Part shown: positions 36,333 through 45,049 of the stretch, one piece after another
Layout of the letters: every line of letters starts with the position of its first letter
How positions within the stretch are numbered: position 1 is the first letter of the stretch
NCBI GenBank assembly: GCA_947631195.1
Contig: CANRKK010000002.1
Span: 62,001-126,000 of the forward strand
Reading direction: 5' to 3'
Source: an uncultured Clostridia bacterium
GTDB lineage: Bacteria > Bacillota > Clostridia > Christensenellales > Borkfalkiaceae
DNA: 64,000 bases
Position numbers and translations under genes: made by a program
Notes under the pieces: generated by a model
The model's database searches: none
Seen by the model: the letters and a program-made list of their open reading frames with translations, nothing else
Told to the model about the DNA's origin: nothing

Positions 36333-39035
36333 TTATTTCACCTTATATATAGTCATGGAAAGGGGTTGCATAGTTCTGCCCGATTCAAGCGCGGCGCCGT
36401 ACAACAACTGGGAATTTGCGGGTACGGCGTAGCCCGAGGAAGCCTGCTGCTTGGAGGCGTTTACATACACAAGTATCTCATGTTCGGCGTCCTTTACCGA
36501 ATAGCAAATAACCGTTTCTCCGCCCGAGTTGGTAAAGGTCTTGGTGTGGTTTACCACCGTGCCCCTCGCCAGCGTGGGATTTTGTTTGCGCACCTGTATC
36601 AGCTTTTTGTACACAGAAAGCATGGAGTTGTCGTCTTTTTCCTGCTCTGCTATGCCGTCCAACTTTTCGTTGAGCGCGTCCCACGTCATTTTGTAGTTGT
36701 TGAAGCCTATAGGATAGTTGCAGTTATACTTGCTGCCTTCCTTTGTCTTGCTCCATTTGAGGGGCTGACGGAGCCATCTGTCCTCGTGACCGGGGCCCTC
36801 GTTTTCGGGGTTGGGGGTTTTAACGCCGAACATGCCCAGCTCGTCGCCGCCGTAAATCCAGGTTATGCCCGGCACGGTGAGACACATGCCGGCCCAGAGT
36901 TTGGCAAGCGATTCGGAAGTATTCCACTCGTCCTGAGTGTAATTCTCGCGGTCGAGGCCGTTGCTCACCCAGTCGTGCGTGGCCTCGTTCCAGCCCGCCA
37001 TAACCCTGTCGCGTGCGCGCTGCACGTCGTGGTTGGAGGTGAAGATACCGTCGATATAGTCGGTGCGGTACAGTCTGAAGTCAAACTGCGCGGCGGCGTA
37101 TTGGTTCATGGCCTTGGAGGCGTATTGTTGTTTGGACTGCACGTTGTCGGAATTGGCTATAACGCCCAGACAGCCCGTTGTGTCGTAATACCAGTTGAAG
37201 TTGAACTGAGAATCGAGGCCTTCATACAATCCCGCTATCTTGATGGGGTCGCCGTTGAAGTTTTCCCCCACAAGGATGGCGCCGGGATAGCTGGCTTTGA
37301 GCTTGGCGTTGAACTCCATAAAGAAGTGTGCGTCCTTTTTCATATCAAAGGAATAGTCGCCTGCGGTGGAGCCGATTTCCGTGCCCTTGGAGATATCCTT
37401 TATTATCTGGTCGGAGTGATCGTAGCTCTCGTTTTCCATATATATGTGTTTAACCGCGTCCAGACGGAAACCGTCGAGGCCGAAGCTCATCCAATACAGC
37501 GCAACCTGCAAGATCGCGTCGCGGGTGGCCTGATAGTCGAAGTTGAGCTCGGGCATGGACGAGTTGAAGCTGGAATAATAGTAATATCCGTTTGAATCCT
37601 TAAACCACTGCAACTTTTCGAGGGGATCGGTTATTGTCTTGTAGTAGTCGGCGTTTTTCCAGGTATAGAAGTTGCGGTAATCTATCTCTTTATAGCTGCC
37701 GTCGGGCATTTTTACCGTCTCTTTTACGAGGTTCTGCGATTTTATAAACCAGGGATTGGACGTGGATGTGTGGTTTAATACGAAGTCGAGCAATATGCGC
37801 ATGCCGCGTTGGTGCACCTCATACACAAGCTCCCTGTAATCGTCGAGCGTGCCGAAGCGTGGATCTACCGTGAAGTAGTCCATTATGTCGTATCCGTGGT
37901 AGGAGTTGGACTGCTGGAAAGGCGTGAGCCACAATACGTCTACGCCGAGTTTTTCAAGATAGTCAAGATTTTGGATGATGCCCCTGATATCGCCCATGCC
38001 GTCGCCGTCCGAATCGGCAAAGGACGCCATGAATATCTGATAGCCTACGCTCTCCTCTTCCCAGCCCTCGGCTACGTCCTGTTTGAGATATACGCCGTTG
38101 TTGCCCTTGCTGGAAACCACGTCATAAGTTGTTACGGCCGAACCCTCTTCGAGACCGGCGTAGGGATCGAATACCACATATGAAGCAAATGTGGGCGTGC
38201 CGTTTTTAACTTCACCCTGCCTTACAAACCAATGGTAGTCCCCCTTGTCGCGGCGGGCTTCTTCAAGCACTATGTACACGTCGCCGCCGTCGTTTACCCA
38301 AAAGCCTTCCTCGTATAAACGGCTGTATTGGGAGTAAATCTGTATACCTATGCGCAACGTGTCGGAATAGGTGATGGTAAACCCTTTATTGTTGCGGGTC
38401 TCCTCATTCCAGCCGGCGTCGGTATAGGTGGCTTTAAGGTCTATGTCGTAGACTGCGCCCGATTCGTCTATCTTCATGGGATAGAACGCGCGGCCTTCGC
38501 CGTTGGTGGGGAAGTATTCCCATACCCAAAGACCCCAATCGCCGTAGATGTCAGACTCTATCTGTGAGGAGTAGCCGGGAGCCGCCGCGGTGTTGGTCGT
38601 TCCCTCCTCGCTTTCGGAGTGCGCTCCGCGTAAATAATGGATATAGAGGTGGTCTTTCTCCCCCCAATCAAGGCTCCTCTCGTACGCTTCGGCCTTGTCG
38701 CTCGAAACGGACGTGTTCCACTGGGCCTTGAGGGTGATATCTTCGGTAACTGTGTCCGAGGAGAAATCCCACTCCTTGTTGCCTTTGTACCAGCCGATAA
38801 GCGTATGGCCTTCCCATGCGTCTATCGTAGGCTGAACGGCCGTGGACCCGTTTTGTACCACCTGCGGTTCGGGAGTTCTCACGCCCGCTGCCTGTGCTTC
38901 GCTACCCACGTCAAAGGTTACCGTATGTTCTGTCGCCGCCGCGGGGCCGCCGTTATTGGACGGATTACAACCCGCAAACACGCCGAACAGCATAACAACG
39001 GCAAGCAAGACGCCAAGTATGCTTTTCTTTCTCAT
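36333..39035 (-). CDS. Secreted GH13 alpha-amylase lipoprotein
   Basis: 900 residues. A lipoprotein signal peptide (VFAGC) is followed by an InlB-type repeat (about 36-110), a beta-sandwich stretch containing WVWEYFPTNGEG, then a GH13 barrel from about 330: LWLTPFQQSNSYHGYDIMDY, LDFVLNHTS, DGFRLDAVKHIY (nucleophile Asp), LVGENF (acid Glu), FTSNHDVQR, and a C-terminal beta domain. It degrades starch at the cell surface to dextrins for the ABC transporter downstream. Two LacI-type operators lie 55-121 bp upstream. GGAGGAATATTT precedes the ATG. Confidence 0.94.
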   Translation of the reverse strand: MRKKSILGVLLAVVMLFGVFAGCNPSNNGGPAAATEHTVTFDVGSEAQAAGVRTPEPQVVQNGSTAVQPTIDAWEGHTLIGWYKGNKEWDFSSDTVTEDITLKAQWNTSVSSDKAEAYERSLDWGEKDHLYIHYLRGAHSESEEGTTNTAAAPGYSSQIESDIYGDWGLWVWEYFPTNGEGRAFYPMKIDESGAVYDIDLKATYTDAGWNEETRNNKGFTITYSDTLRIGIQIYSQYSRLYEEGFWVNDGGDVYIVLEEARRDKGDYHWFVRQGEVKNGTPTFASYVVFDPYAGLEEGSAVTTYDVVSSKGNNGVYLKQDVAEGWEEESVGYQIFMASFADSDGDGMGDIRGIIQNLDYLEKLGVDVLWLTPFQQSNSYHGYDIMDYFTVDPRFGTLDDYRELVYEVHQRGMRILLDFVLNHTSTSNPWFIKSQNLVKETVKMPDGSYKEIDYRNFYTWKNADYYKTITDPLEKLQWFKDSNGYYYYSSFNSSMPELNFDYQATRDAILQVALYWMSFGLDGFRLDAVKHIYMENESYDHSDQIIKDISKGTEIGSTAGDYSFDMKKDAHFFMEFNAKLKASYPGAILVGENFNGDPIKIAGLYEGLDSQFNFNWYYDTTGCLGVIANSDNVQSKQQYASKAMNQYAAAQFDFRLYRTDYIDGIFTSNHDVQRARDRVMAGWNEATHDWVSNGLDRENYTQDEWNTSESLAKLWAGMCLTVPGITWIYGGDELGMFGVKTPNPENEGPGHEDRWLRQPLKWSKTKEGSKYNCNYPIGFNNYKMTWDALNEKLDGIAEQEKDDNSMLSVYKKLIQVRKQNPTLARGTVVNHTKTFTNSGGETVICYSVKDAEHEILVYVNASKQQASSGYAVPANSQLLYGAALESGRTMQPLSMTIYKVK

Positions 39036-39089
39036 AAATATTCCTCCGTTTTGATTTTATAAACAGTCCCTTTGGGGAACGTTTATTCG

Positions 39090-39103
39090 GTTAACCGTTT
39101 AAC
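39090..39103. promoter_or_regulatory. LacI-family operator 1 upstream of the secreted amylase
   Basis: GTTAACCGTTTAAC, centred on CG, with 5 of 6 arm positions symmetric. Identical to the site at 39143-39156. Confidence 0.65.
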
Positions 39104-39142
39104 TAAATTTTTTTGATCGGGTTTTTTTAAAGGAAACTGCAA

Positions 39143-39156
39143 GTTAACCGTTTAAC
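39143..39156. promoter_or_regulatory. LacI-family operator 2 upstream of the secreted amylase
   Basis: Exact second copy of GTTAACCGTTTAAC, 53 bp (about five helical turns) from the first; the pair could bind a tetramer or two dimers. Confidence 0.65.
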
Positions 39157-39193
39157 ATAAACCCGATAAGCCCGTTTAGCCCGATTTTGCCCC

Positions 39194-39219
39194 TTTAAAA
39201 ACCTATACTTTTTTAAACG
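39194..39219. promoter_or_regulatory. Symmetric site L, candidate recombinase crossover/binding site
   Basis: Arms TTTAAAAA and TTTTTAAA around CCTATACT. It is an inverted copy of the site at 39300-39325 (22 of 26 positions match) and both have AT at the symmetry centre. The two flank the recombinase promoter. Confidence 0.45.
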
Positions 39220-39227
39220 TAAAACTA

Positions 39228-39256
39228 TTGACGAATTTTTCGATATGTGTTATGAT
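39228..39256 (+). promoter_or_regulatory. Promoter reading toward the serine recombinase
   Basis: TTGACG (39228-39233), 17-bp spacer, TATGAT (39251-39256). It lies between the two symmetric sites. Confidence 0.65.
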
Positions 39257-39299
39257 GTTAATAACGTAAAATTAATGTAAATTAGTAACATTGTCCCCC

Positions 39300-39325
39300 T
39301 TTTCAAAACGTATAGGTTTTGAAAA
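39300..39325. promoter_or_regulatory. Symmetric site R, candidate recombinase crossover/binding site
   Basis: Perfect arms TTTTCAAAA and TTTTGAAAA around CGTATAGG; inverted relative to site L, centres 107 bp apart. Followed by a T-rich run, so a weak terminator is an alternative reading. Confidence 0.45.
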
Positions 39326-39421
39326 ATTTTTTTATTTTTTCGAAAAATAATGGGTTGTGTTAAGTAAAATTTTAGTTTATAATGTAAATATAAAATAATG
39401 TTATACGATACGGGGAATAAA

Positions 39422-40033
39422 ATGAATTACGCTTATGCAAGAGTTTCGAGCAAAGACCAAAAACTTGAAAGGCAACTTGCCGCCTTTGAAAAATGTGGGA
39501 TAGAGTTTACCTATGTTTACTGCGATAAAAAAAGCGGCGAAGATTTTGAAAGGCAAAATTACAAGCGGCTTATAAGGAGATTGCGCGGGGGCGATCTGCT
39601 CGTTGTAAAGTCCATAGACCGCCTCGGCCGCAACTACGACTGTATACTGCAGGAGTGGAAACGAATAACGAAAGAGATAGGCGCCGACATATTTGTGCTT
39701 GACATGCCCCTTTTGGACACACGCTGCCACGAAAAAAACCTTATAGGCAAGTTGATATCGGATATAGTGTTACAGCTGTTGTCGTTTGTGGCCGAAAACG
39801 AAAAGGACAGCATACACACCCGTCAGGCCGAAGGGATCAAGGCGGCAAAACAGCGGGGCGTAAAGTTTGGGCGGCCCAGACTGGCCTGCCCCGAGAATTT
39901 CGGGCAGGTAGCCGAAGCCTATTTAAAACATGAGATAAGCCTGAACTCCGCGCTGGATAGTACCAACATGAAACTTTCTTCCTTTTACCGATATTTAAAG
40001 CAATACGAGCTTTTAAACCGCAAACAGCGATAA
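39422..40033 (+). CDS. Small serine recombinase (resolvase/invertase family)
   Basis: 203 residues from the ATG at 39422, which has GGGGA upstream. The catalytic domain starts YARVSSKDQKLERQ (the first Ser after ARVS is the nucleophile), followed by LLVVKSIDRLGRNYD, the typical SIDRLGR motif, and HTRQAEGIKAAKQRGVKFGRP, the helix leading into a C-terminal helix-turn-helix. Such enzymes resolve or invert DNA between two symmetric sites. No transposase is beside it. Two such sites lie upstream around its promoter. Confidence 0.9.
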   Translation: MNYAYARVSSKDQKLERQLAAFEKCGIEFTYVYCDKKSGEDFERQNYKRLIRRLRGGDLLVVKSIDRLGRNYDCILQEWKRITKEIGADIFVLDMPLLDTRCHEKNLIGKLISDIVLQLLSFVAENEKDSIHTRQAEGIKAAKQRGVKFGRPRLACPENFGQVAEAYLKHEISLNSALDSTNMKLSSFYRYLKQYELLNRKQR

Positions 40034-40044
40034 AACGCTTCAAC

Positions 40045-40080
40045 GCAAAACAGCCCCCGGCTCAACGGGGGCTGTTTTGC
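40045..40080 (+). terminator. Terminator after the serine recombinase
   Basis: GCAAAACAGCCCC...GGGGCTGTTTTGC hairpin. A second hairpin, GGCAGAG...CTCTGCC at 40125-40145, is followed by a T-rich run and may back it up. Confidence 0.75.
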
Positions 40081-40250
40081 GTGTCGCCGCTTTATAAAGC
40101 GGCATAATTCAGTCCATAAAAACAGGCAGAGAAAAGCTCTCTGCCCGAAAATTTTTTTATAACTTATTTGTTTGCGTTTTTAATATTGTTCGTCGATTTT
40201 GAACACAAAATGCCTCGAAAACATACAAAATGATAGTATTTCGGTGTATT

Positions 40251-41603
40251 TTACCCATCTTTGCGACGCAGCACGACCAACGTTTCGACGTGGCGGGTTT
40301 GGGGGAACATGTCGAAGGGGGTGACGGAATTTATCTTATAGCCGCCCTCCAAAATTATCTTAAGGTCCCGCGCAAGCGTCGCGGGATTGCAGGATATCAG
40401 TATTATCTTGTCCGCGCCGCAACTGCCCAGCCTTTCGCACACCTGCCGCTCCATGCCCTTTCTCGGCGGGTCGCACACGACGATTTTTTTGCCGTCCGCC
40501 GCCTTTAACACTTCGCCGAGCTTTTCCTCCACCTTGCCGCAGACGTTGAACATTTTTCCCTGCAGACCGTTGCGTATTTTCAGTTCGTCGGCGCATAGTG
40601 CGGCCTCTTTCACGATTTCCACGCCGAAAGCCCTGCCGCATTTCTTGGCGAGCATGGCCGTGAGCAGCCCCGTGCCCGAATACAGATCGACGGCCGTCGC
40701 GCCCTCGTCCGCCTCCTCCAACACGCGGTTATACAGCTTCGTGCGCACTCCGTCGTTCACCTGCACAAAAGTTTCGGCGCCCGCGCTGTAAAAAATGCCC
40801 CCTTCCTCGGCCTCAAAACGGCCTTCGCCGCGGCATATGTGCCACTCTTTTGAAAAAATCACGTTGGATGTGGAGCCGTTTACGTTCAGTAAAAAAGTGA
40901 AATCTTTAAAGCTCTTTTCGAGTTCGGATATCAAAAAAGACACGTCCACGCGCCTTGCGGCAACGAGGGCCATTATAAATTTGCCCTTTATTTCGCGCAC
41001 GGCTATCTGCCGCAGATCTCCCCTGCGGGTCTCCCCGTCGTAGCCCGTTAAACCGCATACGTCCGCGTACTTTTTTACCGCCGCGATTATATCCTTTATC
41101 CATGCGGACTGAATAAGGCAGTCGTCTGCGGGCACTATCCTGTGGCTGCGCCGCGCGTAAAAGCCCAAGACGGTGTTGCCGTCCCCGTCCAAGCCTATGG
41201 GGAGGGCGAGTTTGTTGCGGTAGCGGAAGATATTTTCGCTGGGCACGACCCCGTTGACCGCCACATATATGCCGCCCAATTTTTTCAGCGTGTTTTCAAC
41301 CAGCTCCCTTTTAAAGGCCAGCTGGGCGGAATAGTCCATGTGTTGCAGGTCGCAGCCGCCGCACTTTACAAACAGCGGACAGGGCGGCTCCGTTCTGCCC
41401 GCGGCGGGCCCTGAAATCTCCTCCGCCTTACCGTAGGCTATTTTGCCGCCGTCGGTGACCTTTAAAATTTTAAAGCGCACCCTTTCGCCAACCATGCAAA
41501 AGGGCACAAACGCCGTTGTGCCCCCGCATTTTATTATTCCTTCTCCGTTGCTGCCGAGAGCCTCGACAACTCCCTCGCACAACATATTTTTTTCAACGCT
41601 CAT
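40251..41603 (-). CDS. rlmD: 23S rRNA (uracil-5-)-methyltransferase, RumA/RlmD family
   Basis: 450 residues. Methylates uridine in 23S rRNA with SAM. An N-terminal TRAM domain (to about 60) is followed by the iron-sulfur motif CPLFVKCGGCDLQHM, SAM-binding DLYSGTGLLTAML, CDPPRKGM, and the catalytic Cys in SCNPATLARDL. Bacillus-type paralogues exist (RlmCD), so the exact uridine is not certain. Its ATG overlaps the stop of the preceding membrane protein gene (ATGA). Confidence 0.93.
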   Translation of the reverse strand: MSVEKNMLCEGVVEALGSNGEGIIKCGGTTAFVPFCMVGERVRFKILKVTDGGKIAYGKAEEISGPAAGRTEPPCPLFVKCGGCDLQHMDYSAQLAFKRELVENTLKKLGGIYVAVNGVVPSENIFRYRNKLALPIGLDGDGNTVLGFYARRSHRIVPADDCLIQSAWIKDIIAAVKKYADVCGLTGYDGETRRGDLRQIAVREIKGKFIMALVAARRVDVSFLISELEKSFKDFTFLLNVNGSTSNVIFSKEWHICRGEGRFEAEEGGIFYSAGAETFVQVNDGVRTKLYNRVLEEADEGATAVDLYSGTGLLTAMLAKKCGRAFGVEIVKEAALCADELKIRNGLQGKMFNVCGKVEEKLGEVLKAADGKKIVVCDPPRKGMERQVCERLGSCGADKIILISCNPATLARDLKIILEGGYKINSVTPFDMFPQTRHVETLVVLRRKDG

Positions 41604-42163
41604 TTTTTTATCCTGTAAATAAGCCCGTTAATCATTATCTGACACTTGAATATGAGATAGTCGTAAATAAAAAATGCAACCGTTCCAACCGTGGGAATGA
41701 GGATATATATGTAGTTTTTCACCGTAAGATAGAGGGGCGTCTGCAACAGTCCGCCGCTCAGAAAGCCGTACACCATCATAAAATATCCCGCGTACAGCAC
41801 GCCCGCGAACCATACCGCCTTTACGGCAAAGGCTATCCAGCGGTTGATATTAAAGCGGATTTGCAGCGAGTTTGCCAAGGGGTGCAGCCCGAAAAACATG
41901 ACGAAGGGCAACAGGTCCCAAAACTTGGCAGAAGCGCCCAAAACAACCGTAAGGATGCAGGTGCCGAGATAGGCCAAAAACCCGCCCGAATAGAATTGTT
42001 TGGCAAGGGGCACCATCAGCGCAAGAATGGCGATAAGATACCACAGCCCCAAAAAATATCCGCCCGCCACGACTATGCCCATCGACAGCGAGATGACCGC
42101 CACCGCGCAGGAGACGGCCGAAAGCGCAATTTCAAATGATTTTGAATTTTTGTTTTTGCCCAT
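41600..42163 (-). CDS. Hypothetical integral membrane protein
   Basis: 187 residues with about five to six hydrophobic helices and few charged loops; the N-terminus MGKNKNSKSF is basic. Not recognised. It begins 3 bp after the DnaJ-like gene and overlaps rlmD by 4 bases, so it belongs to one four-gene transcript (DUF5685, DnaJ-like, this, rlmD). Confidence 0.8.
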   Translation of the reverse strand: MGKNKNSKSFEIALSAVSCAVAVISLSMGIVVAGGYFLGLWYLIAILALMVPLAKQFYSGGFLAYLGTCILTVVLGASAKFWDLLPFVMFFGLHPLANSLQIRFNINRWIAFAVKAVWFAGVLYAGYFMMVYGFLSGGLLQTPLYLTVKNYIYILIPTVGTVAFFIYDYLIFKCQIMINGLIYRIKK

Positions 42164-42166
42164 TTT

Positions 42167-42787
42167 TTAACGGCAGCAAGCGTCGCACATACAGCTCAAG
42201 CACATATATGTGTAGCAGCAGTCTATGCAGTTTGCACAAAAGCCGCCCCCCATCTGGTCCTGCGGTCCCGCAGGATTGTTCATGTTTTGCCCTTGGTATT
42301 GCCCCTGCGCGTTTTGGTTGTTTTGTTGCGAGGTCTCGTTGATTTTGTCGTTGAGCTTGCGGTAGCTCTCCTTGTACTTGTCGTTGGAGGGGTCCAGCTG
42401 GATGGCTATCTCCAGCTGTTTTTTGCTCTCGTTCATCCAGTTCTTGCGGTAGAACACCACGCTCTGCAGATAGTGCCAGTGCGCCGTGCGCTCGTTAAAG
42501 CTGTCCAAAACATGCTGCGCGCCGTTTATGTCGCCCGCCTTCAACAGGTCTTCAACCTGCTTGAAAGTGGCCCCGCCGTCCTCGCCGCGGCTCTGGTTTA
42601 GCTCCTCCATGAGCTCGTTATAGGCCGTCTCTATTTTGGTGAGCATCTTTGCGGCGTTGTTGCCCTTTTCGCCCTCGGAAAAGCGCTCCTCGAGGTACTT
42701 TTCGCGCAGGGCGTCGTACGCCGCCTTTATTTCGTCCGCCGTCACAGGTTCTGTGAGACCCAAAATTTCAAGATTCTTTTTGTTCAT
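42167..42787 (-). CDS. J-domain-like protein with TPR-like middle and Cys-rich tail
   Basis: 206 residues. Residues 1-65 fit a J domain (LGLTEPVTADEIKAAYDALREKY) but the HPD tripeptide needed to stimulate Hsp70 is absent. A helical TPR-like part (about 75-140) follows, then a Gln/Asn-rich linker and a tail with eight cysteines (CANCIDCCYTYMCLSC). The gene overlaps the end of the DUF5685 gene by 20 bases with its ribosome site inside. The Cys-rich tail could bind metal. Role unknown; conserved pairing with DUF5685 suggests a joint function. Confidence 0.8.
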   Translation of the reverse strand: MNKKNLEILGLTEPVTADEIKAAYDALREKYLEERFSEGEKGNNAAKMLTKIETAYNELMEELNQSRGEDGGATFKQVEDLLKAGDINGAQHVLDSFNERTAHWHYLQSVVFYRKNWMNESKKQLEIAIQLDPSNDKYKESYRKLNDKINETSQQNNQNAQGQYQGQNMNNPAGPQDQMGGGFCANCIDCCYTYMCLSCMCDACCR

Positions 42788-43646
42788 CGTGAACTCCTTT
42801 TTTTCCGCACTTGCCGTAGAATATCTGCCTCGATTTAAGGGGTATGCCCCTGAGGATTATATTGTCCGTCAAATCGTGGTTAAACTTAAAGTCTATGCCG
42901 TACAGCCCCTCGCGCATGCCGGCAAAGATACTGTTAAAAACAAATTTTATTTCCTCGCCGTGCTCATTTAGCATCTTTTCGCGCTCCGGTTGCCCGAAAG
43001 CGTTTAAAAGCACGTTGTACCGTCCCTTTTTTACGTCCTTTTCAAAATCGTCCAAGGCGTCCGCCATATATATCCACTTGCCGACCGAATAGAACAGGCG
43101 GTCTGTGGCGGGGGTGGCAAATTCGCCCAGCACGTACCTTGAAAGCTCCGCCATCATCTGCGCGGTGGGCTCGCACGCCTCGTCTATAATTGCGCAGTTT
43201 TGCCGTTCCAGCGCGGCCTGCAAGTCCGTTTGCCGCTCTATTATCTCCGCTATCTTCGGGTGGAGTTTTTTTGCCTTTTTAAAGCCCCGTCTGTAAAAAT
43301 GCCTCAGAACGGCCCGCTTTTCCCCGTCCCGCTTGTCGTCGCACAGTTTATAATATGCGAGCGCGGTGTTGGCGCAGCCGAGGATTACGGTCAGACCGTC
43401 GGGCAGGGCCATCGGGCGGCGGCGTATAAAGTGCGCAACGCACCTCTGTTTTTCTATTTTTACGTCCTCGCCGCGGATATTATGAACGATGGCCGAAACA
43501 AACGCCATGTCGTAGGTTAAGGCCGTGCGCGCGCATTGCCCGCAGCCCTTGCCTATGCTCTTGCACAGTCCGCAATACATCGCCTTGTACAGCGTTTCGT
43601 CCTTTTTGAAAAGATAGGGCGTATCGGGGGAAATATAACCGAACAT
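42768..43646 (-). CDS. DUF5685 family protein
   Basis: 292 residues. The start MFGYISPDTPYLFKKDETLYKAMYCGLCKSIG with CGLC and a following CGQC is typical of DUF5685, a Clostridia-wide family of unknown function with conserved cysteines and mostly helical character. It leads the operon with the J-domain-like protein. Start lies 9 bp after the trpS stop. Confidence 0.85.
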   Translation of the reverse strand: MFGYISPDTPYLFKKDETLYKAMYCGLCKSIGKGCGQCARTALTYDMAFVSAIVHNIRGEDVKIEKQRCVAHFIRRRPMALPDGLTVILGCANTALAYYKLCDDKRDGEKRAVLRHFYRRGFKKAKKLHPKIAEIIERQTDLQAALERQNCAIIDEACEPTAQMMAELSRYVLGEFATPATDRLFYSVGKWIYMADALDDFEKDVKKGRYNVLLNAFGQPEREKMLNEHGEEIKFVFNSIFAGMREGLYGIDFKFNHDLTDNIILRGIPLKSRQIFYGKCGKKGVHDEQKES

Positions 43647-43655
43647 AACCCACCC

Positions 43656-44654
43656 TTATATTTGGTAAAAGCCTATTTTTTTATACACTTTGAACAGCGT
43701 TCTGCCCGCCGCGCGCGCGGCGCGCTCCGCCCCGTCCTGCATAACTTTGTTGAGATAGTCCTTGTCCGCAAGGATTTTTGCCTGCTCGCTCTGTATGGGC
43801 GCAAGTTTGTCGGCAACCGTCTCCCCCACGGCAAGTTTGAATTCGCCGTAGCCCCTGCCCGCAAATTCCCTTTCGGCCTCCTCTACGGTTTTGCCCGAAA
43901 ATACAGAATATATCGACAGAAGGTTGGAAACTCCCGGCTTTCTTTCGGGGTCGTATATAATCTCGGAGCCGCTGTCCGTCACGGCGCGCTTGAACTTGCG
44001 GATAACAGTATCCCTGTCGTCCGACAAAAACACCGAGCCGTTGGGATTTTCCGCCGACTTGGACATCTTTTTGGACGGCTCCTGCAAGTCGTTTATCTTT
44101 GCCCCCACCTTTAAAAACAGCCCCTCGGGCACGGTGAACGTGGGCGAATATACGTTGTTGAAACGCTGGGCTATGTCCCGCGCTATTTCAAGGTGCTGCC
44201 GCTGGTCCTCGCCGACGGGCACAAACTGCGCCTGATATAAAAGTATATCCGCAGCCATTAAAACGGGATAGTCCATAAGCCCCATATTAACGTTTTCGGC
44301 GTGGCGGGCGGACTTGTCCTTGAACTGGGTCATGCGCTCCATCTCGCCCACGTACGTGAAGGTGTTTAACACCCAGCACAGCTCGGCGTGCGCGGGGACG
44401 TGTGACTGGACATAGAGGCAGCACTTGGCGGGGTCTATCCCGCAGGCGATATACAGCGCGAGCATGGAAAGGGTCTTTTGCCTGAGTTCGGCGGGGTTTT
44501 GCCGCACCGTTATGGCGTGCATGTTGGCTATGGCAAAATAACAGTTATAGTCGTTTTGCAGTTTGAGCCAGTTGCTTATCGCGCCCGCGTAGTTGCCTAT
44601 TGTGAGATTGTTTGTGGGCTGTATAGCCGAATACAGCGTCTTTTTGTCGTCCAT
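43656..44654 (-). CDS. trpS: Tryptophanyl-tRNA synthetase
   Basis: 332 residues, class I aminoacyl-tRNA synthetase. SAIQPTNNLTIGNYAGAI carries the TIGN form of the HIGH motif; KKMSKSAENPNG is the KMSKS loop. The ATG at 44654 is chosen; a longer reading needs a TTG start and has no homology. Promoter at 44685-44713. No T-box leader is visible, as the leader is only about 24 bases. Confidence 0.95.
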   Translation of the reverse strand: MDDKKTLYSAIQPTNNLTIGNYAGAISNWLKLQNDYNCYFAIANMHAITVRQNPAELRQKTLSMLALYIACGIDPAKCCLYVQSHVPAHAELCWVLNTFTYVGEMERMTQFKDKSARHAENVNMGLMDYPVLMAADILLYQAQFVPVGEDQRQHLEIARDIAQRFNNVYSPTFTVPEGLFLKVGAKINDLQEPSKKMSKSAENPNGSVFLSDDRDTVIRKFKRAVTDSGSEIIYDPERKPGVSNLLSIYSVFSGKTVEEAEREFAGRGYGEFKLAVGETVADKLAPIQSEQAKILADKDYLNKVMQDGAERAARAAGRTLFKVYKKIGFYQI

Positions 44655-44684
44655 TATTATATAACCCAAAATTACTTCAATTTA

Positions 44685-44713
44685 ATGATAGCACAGCCGC
44701 AAAAAAAAATCAA
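44685..44713 (-). promoter_or_regulatory. Promoter of trpS
   Basis: On the minus strand TTGATT (44708-44713), 17-bp spacer, TATCAT (44685-44690) with an extended TGC. Confidence 0.65.
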
Positions 44714-44819
44714 GCGTTATGCCGCGTGTTCCCCTTGGGAAACGGCAGAACGCCATGAATTGCTCCGCAATTTTTAAAATAATTCACGGCGCAAGCAGGG
44801 TTTCCCTCTATTTTTTAAC

Positions 44820-44990
44820 ATTATTGGGGGGGTGGGCGGGACAAAAGCAACGTGACGTTGCATCCAAGTTTCTTTATTGCTATAACGGTAGACTTGCTTT
44901 TTCGCGCGTCAAACTTTAATGACAATCCCCTCAGTCACCTGTCGGTGACAGCTCCCCTTACTAAAGGGAGCCAAGGGGGGCGGCGTTCGC
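44820..44990. repeat. Dispersed repeat, copy 2 (also at about 10360-10600)
   Basis: Shared blocks in order: GGGGGGGTGGGCGGGACAAAA, AGCAACGTGACGTTGCATCC, TTTCTTTATTGC, then ATGACAATCCCCTCAGTCACCT and AGCTCCC...AAGGGAGCCAAGGGG. The copy at 10.36-10.60 kb has the same order. Contains small palindromes (CAACGTGACGTTG). The remainder of 44670-45049 holds only the trpS promoter and the thrC terminator. Confidence 0.75.
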
Positions 44991-45004
44991 GCGGAATGAC
45001 AATC

Positions 45005-45038
45005 AAAAAAACCAGACATCGCCGAATGTCCGGTTTTT
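45005..45038 (-). terminator. Terminator of thrC
   Basis: AAAAAACCAGACAT...ATGTCCGGTTTTTT hairpin, related in sequence to the ones at 9473 and 9751. Confidence 0.75.
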
Positions 45039-45049
45039 TGTGAACCACC

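Noticed and set aside
39398-39421. Upstream start for the serine recombinase
   Set aside because: The ATG at 39422 has the ribosome site and begins at the conserved MNYAYARVS; the longer reading adds non-conserved residues.
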